A stretch of 64,000 nt of DNA from Chitinophaga skermanii. GTDB lineage: Bacteria > Bacteroidota > Bacteroidia > Chitinophagales > Chitinophagaceae. The notes below the pieces were generated by a model that saw only the letters and a program-made list of their open reading frames with translations, was not told the origin of the DNA and did not search any database. The stretch covers positions 124,001-188,000 of the forward strand of contig NZ_QLLL01000008.1 of NCBI RefSeq assembly GCF_003259335.1. Direction: 5' to 3'. This document shows, in pieces, positions 9,473 through 17,450 of the stretch. The translations under genes were made by a program, and so were the position numbers. The stretch's first letter is position 1. Each line of letters begins with the position of its first letter.

Positions 9473-10981
9473 TTAATTGGGTAGTTTTTTGAATATTTCA
9501 CCTAAGAAATCAATGATGTCGCCCGCTACCATGGCTTCTTGGGATAATTGTTCCGCAGCTGCGTCACCTGCCGCGCCATGAATATAAGCACCCAGCAATA
9601 CGGCTACTTTCGATTGGTAGCCTTGTGCTAATAAACCGGTTAAGATACCCGTTAATACATCGCCACTTCCACCCGTAGCCATACCCGGGTTACCGGTTGA
9701 GTTAAAGTAAACCACGCCATCTGGGCAGGCAATAGCGCTAAACTTGCCTTTTAGTAAGATATATAGTTTGTATTGAACGGCTTTCTCACGCAGCAAGGAT
9801 AACCGCTCGAATTGGTTGCTAGTGGCTCCAAATAAACGTTCAAACTCTTTGGGATGAGGTGTTAAGATACTATTGGCAGGAATTTGATCCAATAAACGCG
9901 GGTATTGCGAAATTATGTTTAATGCATCCGCATCTATTACCATGGCTTGCTTATACTGTAATAAAAGCTTCTCCAGCCCCTTTGCTGTGCTCACATCTGT
10001 TCCTAAACCCGGCCCAATGCCAATGGTATTGTATTGCTGTTTTTCTTGTACCAAGGTGTAGAATTGCATCGATAGCTCGTTGCGTGGATCTGTAATACAC
10101 ATGGCCTCCGGAACACTTGTTTGCATGATGTTATATCCACAACTAGGAAGGTAAGTTGTTAACAACCCAACGCCGCTTCGTAAACATGCTTTCGCACTTA
10201 ATACAGCTGCGCCTATTTTACCATAACTACCGGCAATGAGCAAAGCATGACCATACGTTCCTTTATGTGCAAAGCTTTTACGCGGTTGATATAATGCCCT
10301 TACCATGGCTGCATCTACAATATGGTAAGGTGTAGACTCTCGCTGTAAAAACTCAGGATGTAACCCAATAGGCAATAGCACAATCTCGCCTACACGTTCC
10401 GCATTTTCTGGTAATAAAAAGCCCAATTTATATACCTCGAAACTTAATGTATAACGTGCATGTATACACGTCGATTTTTCCGAACTACTATCGATCATCA
10501 TGCCCGATGGCACATCAATTGATAGGATGGGTATTTGTTGTTGTAAGTTGTTGATATGATGAAATACCCCCGCCAACCAACCTTCTACAGGACGGTTGAG
10601 CCCTGTGCCAAGTATCGCATCTACTACAATGCCTGTTGTTATGCTTGGCACCTCGTGGGAAGCATGGATGTATTGGGGTTGTATAGGTAGTTTTTCCAAG
10701 TTCGCTGTAAAGTCGTCCGTAGCGTGCAGGCTAACTTCCACTATGTATACTTGCACTTTGTAATCTTGCTCCCATAATAACCGTGCAATGGCTAAGCCAT
10801 CACCACCATTATTCCCTTTTCCACAGAAGATATGCACTGTTTCGGAAGAAGAAAAATGTGCGCTGATCCATTGCGCACAAGCGCTAGCAGCACGTTCCAT
10901 TAAATCAATACTTGATATGGGTTCGTTTGCAATGGTATAAGCGTCGGCCGCTTTAATTTGCTGGGCGGATAAGATTTTCAT
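9473..10981 (-). CDS. nnr: Bifunctional NAD(P)H-hydrate epimerase / ADP-dependent dehydratase
   Basis: A 502-residue fusion that repairs damaged nicotinamide cofactors. The N-terminal YjeF_N epimerase half (about residues 1-215) shows FCGKGNNGGDGLAIARLL and the DAILGTGLNRPV motif; the C-terminal ribokinase-like dehydratase half (about 225-502) shows AGSYGKIGAAVLSAKA, TPHPKEFERLFG and GNPGMATGGSGDVLTG. Its length matches the usual bacterial fused enzyme. It is cytosolic. A terminator of the upstream outer-membrane gene separates it from that gene, so it probably has its own promoter. Confidence 0.96.
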   Translation of the reverse strand: MKILSAQQIKAADAYTIANEPISSIDLMERAASACAQWISAHFSSSETVHIFCGKGNNGGDGLAIARLLWEQDYKVQVYIVEVSLHATDDFTANLEKLPIQPQYIHASHEVPSITTGIVVDAILGTGLNRPVEGWLAGVFHHINNLQQQIPILSIDVPSGMMIDSSSEKSTCIHARYTLSFEVYKLGFLLPENAERVGEIVLLPIGLHPEFLQRESTPYHIVDAAMVRALYQPRKSFAHKGTYGHALLIAGSYGKIGAAVLSAKACLRSGVGLLTTYLPSCGYNIMQTSVPEAMCITDPRNELSMQFYTLVQEKQQYNTIGIGPGLGTDVSTAKGLEKLLLQYKQAMVIDADALNIISQYPRLLDQIPANSILTPHPKEFERLFGATSNQFERLSLLREKAVQYKLYILLKGKFSAIACPDGVVYFNSTGNPGMATGGSGDVLTGILTGLLAQGYQSKVAVLLGAYIHGAAGDAAAEQLSQEAMVAGDIIDFLGEIFKKLPN

Positions 10982-10994
10982 AGTATAAAAATAC

Positions 10995-11020
10995 GAAACC
11001 CCGGCGAATGCCAGGGTTTC
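10995..11020 (-). terminator. Terminator between the outer-membrane protein gene and nnr
   Basis: Inverted repeat GAAACCCcGGC-gaat-GCCaGGGTTTC; on the minus strand it is followed by GTATTTTTAT. It is about 50 bp after the stop codon of the 11070-11597 gene and 14 bp before the nnr start. Confidence 0.7.
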
Positions 11021-11069
11021 ATAATCTTGGGGAAGATGGATGAGCTATATTCTTATGAAGCTTAGAATT

Positions 11070-11597
11070 TTAGAAAGTGAATCTTGCAGATGCACCGAAG
11101 ATTTGTTCACCGTAGTAATCATGACCACCAGTGAAGTTTACGTAAGGTTTTAAATCGCCTTGTAAAGTCAATGGAATGTTCTTGAATGTATATTCAACAC
11201 CCCAAATCGCGTCCAAGCCAAATACACCTTTCGTATCGCCATCTTTGCGACGACCATTATCCCAATAATCTGTTTTGTAAGCACCACCGTGTAAACCACC
11301 ACCAGCAAACATGTTCCATTCTTTCTTACCGAACACATTCCAATGGTATTCGTACAAACCAGTGATTGTTACATTCGCATTATCGTATCCAGCAAATTGA
11401 TGGCTAACGATACCTTCAATAGCGTGTGGACCGGCAATAAAATGTTTAGCAGTAAAACCAATCGACCAAGGGTTTACGCGCACACCAATAGCGGTGTTGT
11501 AATTGCCCACGCTGCTGTTACTATAATTCCTCTTTTGTGCGTTGGATTGAAGTGCTACGAATAACATCACTCCAAAAATTAGCATGATCTTTTTCAT
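11070..11597 (-). CDS. Small outer-membrane beta-barrel protein
   Basis: A 175-residue protein with a signal peptide (MKKIMLIFGVMLFVALQSNAQ) and alternating beta-strand patterns ending in an aromatic residue (GASARFTF), typical for an eight-stranded outer-membrane barrel of Bacteroidota. Segments such as TAIGVRVNPWSIGFTAKHFI and GEQIFGASARFTF read as transmembrane strands. No enzyme motif is visible, so a structural or porin-like role is the most that can be said. Monocistronic, with a terminator at 10995-11020. Confidence 0.75.
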   Translation of the reverse strand: MKKIMLIFGVMLFVALQSNAQKRNYSNSSVGNYNTAIGVRVNPWSIGFTAKHFIAGPHAIEGIVSHQFAGYDNANVTITGLYEYHWNVFGKKEWNMFAGGGLHGGAYKTDYWDNGRRKDGDTKGVFGLDAIWGVEYTFKNIPLTLQGDLKPYVNFTGGHDYYGEQIFGASARFTF

Positions 11598-11753
11598 CGT
11601 TGGATCGTATTTATAAATGGTTTTTCAAAAATTGTTTTGCTACGTGTATTGTAGATAACACAATAGCGCATAGGTAGCAACATTACAATCGTGTATGCTG
11701 TAAATAATGCTGGTAGGGTATTTACAAGAACAATGCCAAATGTTAATTATCTG

Positions 11754-12935
11754 TTATGCCTTCAGCCGCTTGATAAAAATAAATCCCATTAATGCCGCCA
11801 CTACACTCGCTAATATCACCGACATAATCGCCACGATCTGCATCTCCAATTCTTTGAAAGCCAATGTAGAAATGAAGATCGACATGGTAAATCCAATGCC
11901 CGCAATCATACCCACACCCAACAACTGTTTCCATTTTGCACCATCCGGTAAGGCCGCAATTTTTAGTTTCGCAGCTATATAAGAGAAGAAAAAGATGCCC
12001 AATGGTTTCCCAATAACCAATCCCAACATAATACCATAACTCACCTTGTTCGTAAATGCATGTAGTAAGTCGGCCGGGAACTTAATGGCCGTGTTGGCAA
12101 GGGCAAACAATGGCATTATTATAAAGTTAACGGGGTCGTGTAAGAAGTTTTCCAATTTATGCACCTTGCTCAAAGGTATTGTAAAGGCGAGCAAAACACC
12201 CGCAATGGTAGCATGAATGCCACTGTTGAAAATGCAATACCATAATATAATACCCGGTATAAAATAGAATACCAGCCGCTGTACTTTGAAGTAATTCAAT
12301 GCTAATAATACTACCATTATTCCGCCACCTACTAGTAAATAACTGGTATGTAATTCATCGGTGTAAAATATAGCAATCGCTAAAATAGCTCCTAAGTCAT
12401 CGATAATAGCCAGTGCAGCTAAGAATATTTTCAGATTTACCGGTACGCGGTTACCCAATAATGATAAGATGCCTAAAGAAAAGGCAATATCCGTAGCCAT
12501 CGGTATACCCCAACCATGTGCATAATCGGTACCCCCATTAAATAACGTATAAATCAATGCCGGGCAAACCATGCCGCCAATAGCTGCTAAAACAGGCATC
12601 AACGAACGGCGAATGCTAGATAATTCCCCTGTAGTTAATTCACGCTTGATTTCCATGCCTACAAGGAAGAAGAACAGGGCCATTAGCCCATCATTGATCC
12701 ACATTAAATTGGAGTTGGGAAAGTGCAAGCCTTGTACATCGTAATGATGACCACTACTTGGATTAAAAAGGTGTGCCCAGAACTGGATGTATTGTTGCGA
12801 CCATGGCGAATTGGCTAACAATAAAGAAAGGATTGTACAGGAAACTAGTACGATTCCTACCGCTCTACTATCGTGTAAAAATTGGTAAATAGGTGATAAA
12901 ATCTTCTGTTCAAATAGTTTCCATTTTTTCGCCAT
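11754..12935 (-). CDS. nhaA: Na+/H+ antiporter NhaA
   Basis: A 393-residue inner-membrane antiporter exchanging Na+ for protons. The double aspartate of the ion site is present in AIIDDLGAILAIAIFYTD, and other family segments are WINDGLMALFFFLVGMEIKRE and GWGIPMATDIAFSLGILSLLG. The ATG at 12935 (MAKKWKLFEQK) is chosen over one at 12974, which would start inside a terminator hairpin. With the pyrophosphatase nearby, the region has two ion-motive systems, but they are not in one operon. Function confident from motifs. Confidence 0.96.
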   Translation of the reverse strand: MAKKWKLFEQKILSPIYQFLHDSRAVGIVLVSCTILSLLLANSPWSQQYIQFWAHLFNPSSGHHYDVQGLHFPNSNLMWINDGLMALFFFLVGMEIKRELTTGELSSIRRSLMPVLAAIGGMVCPALIYTLFNGGTDYAHGWGIPMATDIAFSLGILSLLGNRVPVNLKIFLAALAIIDDLGAILAIAIFYTDELHTSYLLVGGGIMVVLLALNYFKVQRLVFYFIPGIILWYCIFNSGIHATIAGVLLAFTIPLSKVHKLENFLHDPVNFIIMPLFALANTAIKFPADLLHAFTNKVSYGIMLGLVIGKPLGIFFFSYIAAKLKIAALPDGAKWKQLLGVGMIAGIGFTMSIFISTLAFKELEMQIVAIMSVILASVVAALMGFIFIKRLKA

Positions 12936-12961
12936 TGTGTCAAATTTTAGATGATAAAAAC

Positions 12962-13007
12962 ACCGATGCTTCAAAGCTTATTGATAAAAAGCGTTTGAAG
13001 CACCGGT
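12962..13007 (-). terminator. Terminator between the OstA-like gene and nhaA
   Basis: Long imperfect inverted repeat ACCGaTGCTTCAAaGC ... GCgTTTGAAGCAcCGGT; on the minus strand it is followed by GTTTTTATC. It lies about 50 bp after the stop codon of the 13059-14849 gene. Confidence 0.7.
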
Positions 13008-13058
13008 AAAAATTTGCTTTTGTTCTTGTAACAAAAACGTATGTAATAATATAAGTCG

Positions 13059-14849
13059 CTAATTACCGATAAGCTCGTATTTCGTCTTAGGTCGTTTTTC
13101 TGGGTCCCAATGGAAGCCTGGTAAAAACATGATCTCGCGAGTTTTTTGTCCCATCGGGTCCATGATACCATCCGGCTCCTTAATATATACCGCGCGATCT
13201 ACTTCTCCATTTTCAAAATACACCATCACACGGGCACATTTTAAGTGCGTAATACCAATGAAGCTACTATCCTCATCTTGTACGTAATAAACCGTTTCAG
13301 CATTTCCTTCTACATGGATAGAGTCAAGTTTATCATTGCTAATATACGCCCAAATTACGCGTCCTTTTACTTGGTTGTATAAGTCTTTAGATACCTTGCT
13401 AATCACCATCGCATTTTGATCTAACAATACACGGCTGGCTTTTTGATTTTTCGTGAATAATTTCACCGTATCTCCAAACATCTCGTACTCGCGCGACCAT
13501 AACAATGGGTTGCCATACAAGCGGAATACAGAATCGCGGCTCGTATAATATACACTATCAGCAACACCTTGCAGTGAATCGGAGAATATTTTTACATGGT
13601 GGAACGCCTTCATATAACGGTATTCCGTTGTGTCTGCAGGCGTTTTCACGGTATCTTTTTTCATGTGGGCGAATGCGCTATCTGCTGGAATAGAAGCGCT
13701 ATCTAAGCGAGCTACAGGATCATTACCTCCCATTGGGTCATCTTGAGAAACGGGTTTCAAAGGGGTAATGGCCTGGCTTCTTGGATTTTGTTTCTTCGCA
13801 GCGGCAGCAGCATTGACTTTCTTCGTAGAGTCGATGTTCTTCTTTATCATATCCTTTACAGGCTTTTCTATACCCGAGAACAAGGTATCTCCTGCTATAA
13901 AGATTGTATCCTTTCCTTCTAACAATAACACGGGCTTCTGGGTAGCCATCAACGATTTCTCGTTTTGATTCACCACGCCGTAATTACCGAGTACAGAAAT
14001 CTTTTGTGCTGTATCACGCCAAACAAGGTTACCGGTAGCATAGGCCATCCCTGTTTTTTTATCCATTTGGATAGCATTCGCTGTAAAACGACTTGTACTA
14101 TCCTCGATAATAGGGCGTGAACCAAAATCGCCATAACCGAGTTCCGTGTTATAATAGCCGCTTGTGGTATACATCGTTGTTTTACCATCATAAATAGTGG
14201 TAGGGGCGATGATCGTAGCGATTTTAGTATCTGTATTATAAAGTAAGGTATCGGTGCTAAGGGTATATTCTGGATCTACAAGTAATACATCGTTCTTGAA
14301 GAACACATCTTTTGTAGTGGCGTAATAATAACCAACACCGCTGGTGAGCACCGTTTTGGTATTCGTTAGTTTGCCACCTTTTAAGTACGTACCAATTTTT
14401 GCATTCAAATCATAACTCAACTCCGGCCCAACAATGGTGGTTTTACCATCTGTTAGCTTCGCATTCCCAATAAGCGTGGCAATACGTGGGTTCCCATCAT
14501 AATGCAAGAGGTCGGCATACGTATGTACACTATCTGCTTGGTTAATATGAACATGACCATAAGCATCCACAATGTTGGATACCTTGTTCAACACGGCACT
14601 ATCGCAATACAGGTAGGTAGTACCTTGCCTAAAAATAACGTTGTCTTTAAACCTGGTGATATCTGTTCCGTCGGCTAACTTCTCACCTTCCAAGCTTTTA
14701 GCATTAATAACATGGATTGTTTTAGACGTATCTTCTTGAAATGACTGCGCATTACCGACCCTAGAGGTGGGTAATGCGTTCGCCAATATATGACCAGCCA
14801 AAGCTAAACCAAGGAGTGGGAGTAGCCCGGTTGCGATTTTTTTCAACAT
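13059..14849 (-). CDS. OstA-like protein of the LPS transport machinery
   Basis: A 596-residue secreted protein with a signal peptide (MLKKIATGLLPLLGLALAGHILA) and several OstA/LptA-type repeats, recognisable from the N-terminal half by DNVIFRQGTTYLYCDSAVLN, VDAYGHVHINQADSVHTYA and similar strands, repeated again near the C-terminus (KNQKASRVLLDQNAMVIS). LptA-type proteins build the periplasmic bridge for lipopolysaccharide. The protein is much longer than LptA of Proteobacteria, as usual for the Bacteroidota version. It is 9 bp downstream of the MlaD-like gene and clearly co-transcribed with it; LptD is encoded nearby on the other strand. Confidence 0.85.
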   Translation of the reverse strand: MLKKIATGLLPLLGLALAGHILANALPTSRVGNAQSFQEDTSKTIHVINAKSLEGEKLADGTDITRFKDNVIFRQGTTYLYCDSAVLNKVSNIVDAYGHVHINQADSVHTYADLLHYDGNPRIATLIGNAKLTDGKTTIVGPELSYDLNAKIGTYLKGGKLTNTKTVLTSGVGYYYATTKDVFFKNDVLLVDPEYTLSTDTLLYNTDTKIATIIAPTTIYDGKTTMYTTSGYYNTELGYGDFGSRPIIEDSTSRFTANAIQMDKKTGMAYATGNLVWRDTAQKISVLGNYGVVNQNEKSLMATQKPVLLLEGKDTIFIAGDTLFSGIEKPVKDMIKKNIDSTKKVNAAAAAKKQNPRSQAITPLKPVSQDDPMGGNDPVARLDSASIPADSAFAHMKKDTVKTPADTTEYRYMKAFHHVKIFSDSLQGVADSVYYTSRDSVFRLYGNPLLWSREYEMFGDTVKLFTKNQKASRVLLDQNAMVISKVSKDLYNQVKGRVIWAYISNDKLDSIHVEGNAETVYYVQDEDSSFIGITHLKCARVMVYFENGEVDRAVYIKEPDGIMDPMGQKTREIMFLPGFHWDPEKRPKTKYELIGN

Positions 14850-14858
14850 CAGTGTATA

Positions 14859-15848
14859 CTATTTTGCCGAATCAGATGGGATTGGCAGTACTTTATTCTT
14901 TTTACCAAACAAGGAAAGATGCACGTAACGGTTCGGGTTGTAACGGAGGTCTTCCATTAACTTATTGAGGTTTGATAAAGTGTTTTGCAGGTTGTTATAA
15001 ACCGCCTTGTCATTCATCAATAATCCCAAAGTGCCGTCTTTACTATTCAACTTCGACATAAAACTGTTCAAGTTGGTTACCGTTTGCTTCAACTGGTCCA
15101 ATGATTTATCAATGTCACCGTTCGCTAAGGAAGCGGTAGCTTTCTCGGCATTCGCTAACACGGCATTGATTTTATCATTGTTGTTGTTAAGGTTGGTAGA
15201 GAAGGAAGACAAGTTGTTCAATGTCGTAGATACGCTACCGTTAGACGCCAACAACCTATCAACAGAGCCAGATGCATTGTTTAAATTATGCATAGTAGCA
15301 TTTAAACTGTTGATCGCTTCGCGGAGGTTGCCTTTTGTAGCAGGGTCGAAAATACCGTTTACGGCCAATAAAACGCTGTCTACGTTTGAAAGGGTTACTT
15401 GTAATTTCGCTACGAGTGGGTTTAATTGTTCTTTCAATGCATCAGAAATAGAACCATCTACAGCAGCATACAAGGTATCGCCACTTTTGAGGTAATCATT
15501 TGCATTACCGAAATCTACTTGTACTTTCTTAGTTCCCAATAAATCGGAGCTAATACGAGCGACCGAGTTTTTCGGGATTTCGATCTTTTTATTGATCTGG
15601 AGGGTTACCAAAATCCTGCCGGCGTTTTTGTCCATCACATCGAGGTTCAATACACTACCGACCACTAAACCATTTACTTCCACCGTATTGGCAGGCTGCA
15701 AACCATTTACTTGTGTATAAACGGCATAAATGATTTTCTTGTTAGAGAAAAGACTTTTGCCTTTTAACAAATTGAATCCTAGTACCAGTAAGGTAATACC
15801 AACAGCCGTTAATACACCAACCTTGGTTTCGTTTGATATCTTGAGCAT
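14859..15848 (-). CDS. MlaD/MCE domain protein of a lipid transport system
   Basis: A 329-residue protein with one N-terminal membrane helix (VGVLTAVGITLLVLGFNLLKG) and a single MCE domain (about residues 37-115: YAVYTQVNGLQPANTVEVNG...). The rest is a long helical region rich in Asn, Leu and Ser, consistent with the coiled shaft of MlaD-like proteins. Such proteins carry phospholipids between the inner and outer membranes. No MlaE or MlaF gene is next to it, so those partners must lie elsewhere. It precedes the OstA-like gene by 9 bp and follows the amidase gene by 112 bp. Confidence 0.9.
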   Translation of the reverse strand: MLKISNETKVGVLTAVGITLLVLGFNLLKGKSLFSNKKIIYAVYTQVNGLQPANTVEVNGLVVGSVLNLDVMDKNAGRILVTLQINKKIEIPKNSVARISSDLLGTKKVQVDFGNANDYLKSGDTLYAAVDGSISDALKEQLNPLVAKLQVTLSNVDSVLLAVNGIFDPATKGNLREAINSLNATMHNLNNASGSVDRLLASNGSVSTTLNNLSSFSTNLNNNNDKINAVLANAEKATASLANGDIDKSLDQLKQTVTNLNSFMSKLNSKDGTLGLLMNDKAVYNNLQNTLSNLNKLMEDLRYNPNRYVHLSLFGKKNKVLPIPSDSAK

Positions 15849-15960
15849 CGATTAATAAGTATGGTTGCTGCAAAAATAATCAAAAACCGTTTGTGAAGCT
15901 TGGGGGCGGAAATTATTGCTAAGTTATTTGTGGGGAAGGGGTGGGGAGGTATGGGGACAA

Positions 15961-17259
15961 CTACTTATTGGGGGCTACTACATATGCATCGGGGAAGCCC
16001 AACTGGCGTGCTTTTCGGAGAGCATCGCGGGCTTCGGATTCCGTTCGAAATAGGCCCCACATGTATTTATGCTTCTTTTTTTTGTTAATAACTATTTCCT
16101 CTTTTGTTACTTTTCCTTTCAATTTTGAGAAGAGCGGGGCGTTTGTAGCGTAGTTTTTGGTAGAAACCAGCAACTGCACCTTGTAAGAGGCGCTAGTTGC
16201 TGTAGTATTTTTATTAACGGTTGTATTTTTACTGATAGAAGGATTCGTAACACCTCGTTCATTCTTTACATAAACTTTCGCGGTACTCGCGGTTCCTTTC
16301 TTTATGTTATTTTTTGATTTTGATTTAGTCACCGGTGTTTCAGCAGCGGCATTTTTAGAACCGTACTTTTCAAGGTCTTCTTTATACTTCTTTACAGCAT
16401 TGTAAATACCTTCCGCAAGTTCTTTCTGACCCTCCTGGCTATTTAAATAATCTTCTTCTTCAGGGTTAGAAATGAAGCCTAATTCTACTAAAACACTGGG
16501 CATGGCCGTGGCCTGTAATACGAGGATACCCTTTTCATTACGTTGACGAGCGCCCCTGTTAATACGGCCGATGTTCGTAAATTCGTCTTGGATGTAGTTC
16601 GACAGTTTCAAGCTATTTTCAAAGAATGCATTCCTTAAAGTAGAAAGCATGATAATAGTTTCAGGATCATCTGTATCTAACAACTGCTTGGTTTCTTCCG
16701 AGTTAGCATCCAATACAATTACCGAAGAGATACCACGCATCGATTGCATTTTAGCTGTGTTACGATCGCTGGCCCAAATGTAGGTTTCCGTTCCTTTAGC
16801 TGGGTTAGGGTAGGTTTCGTACACATTTTGTTTCACCGTTCTCCTTTTCTTGCCCTTGCCTACTGTTACGTTTTTCGTACCCACTACCCTGCGAAGCTTA
16901 GGGGCCGAGTTACAGTGTATAGAAATGAAAAGATCACCTTTAGCATTATTGGCGATGTCGGCTTTTACACGAACGTTATCAAATCGATCTTCTTTCCGTG
17001 TATACACAATTTTAACATCTGGCATTTTTTCTTCTAAAATCTTTCCCAGTTTTAAAGCAACCTGAAGCGCAACTTGCTTTTCGGAAGAATACTTTCCTAC
17101 TGCACCATGGTCGGTACCACCGTGCCCAGCATCAATTACAATTGTTTTAATCGGTTTCTCTTGTTTCCCTGGCAAACCCGGATTGATTTTTGCTCCTAAA
17201 AGAATCGGAAAAATTAAAAGTATGCTCAATCCTGGTATCGTCAATCTTGTCCAACGCAT
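15961..17259 (-). CDS. N-acetylmuramoyl-L-alanine amidase with C-terminal SPOR-like domain
   Basis: A 432-residue periplasmic Amidase_3 enzyme that cleaves the bond between muramic acid and the stem peptide. Zinc-site motifs are present: VIDAGHGGTDHGAVG, FISIHCNSA and SVLVELGFISNPEE. The catalytic domain spans about residues 45-300; after a Lys/Ser/Thr linker comes a SPOR-like domain (about 355-432: YKVQLLVSTKNY ... AYVVAPNK), which would bind denuded septal glycan. The ATG at 17259 gives a signal sequence (WTRLTIPGLSILLIFPILLGAK); the longer frame from 17361 is not supported. It is divergent from lptD and heads the amidase-mlaD-ostA run. Confidence 0.93.
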   Translation of the reverse strand: MRWTRLTIPGLSILLIFPILLGAKINPGLPGKQEKPIKTIVIDAGHGGTDHGAVGKYSSEKQVALQVALKLGKILEEKMPDVKIVYTRKEDRFDNVRVKADIANNAKGDLFISIHCNSAPKLRRVVGTKNVTVGKGKKRRTVKQNVYETYPNPAKGTETYIWASDRNTAKMQSMRGISSVIVLDANSEETKQLLDTDDPETIIMLSTLRNAFFENSLKLSNYIQDEFTNIGRINRGARQRNEKGILVLQATAMPSVLVELGFISNPEEEDYLNSQEGQKELAEGIYNAVKKYKEDLEKYGSKNAAAETPVTKSKSKNNIKKGTASTAKVYVKNERGVTNPSISKNTTVNKNTTATSASYKVQLLVSTKNYATNAPLFSKLKGKVTKEEIVINKKKKHKYMWGLFRTESEARDALRKARQLGFPDAYVVAPNK

Positions 17260-17450
17260 GTTTACTTGTTTGTTTAATGGGTTGCTTGTTTTTCTATTTA
17301 AGTTTAAGGGATATGCTTTTGTAAATTTAACATCAACTTTTATACCTATGTGCGTCGTCAAACACTACTATCATCCACATCCACATCAAATATCTATAAA
17401 CGAATGTAATAATTTGTATAAAATCTTGTAGGTTTGTGCCCGCTTAACAC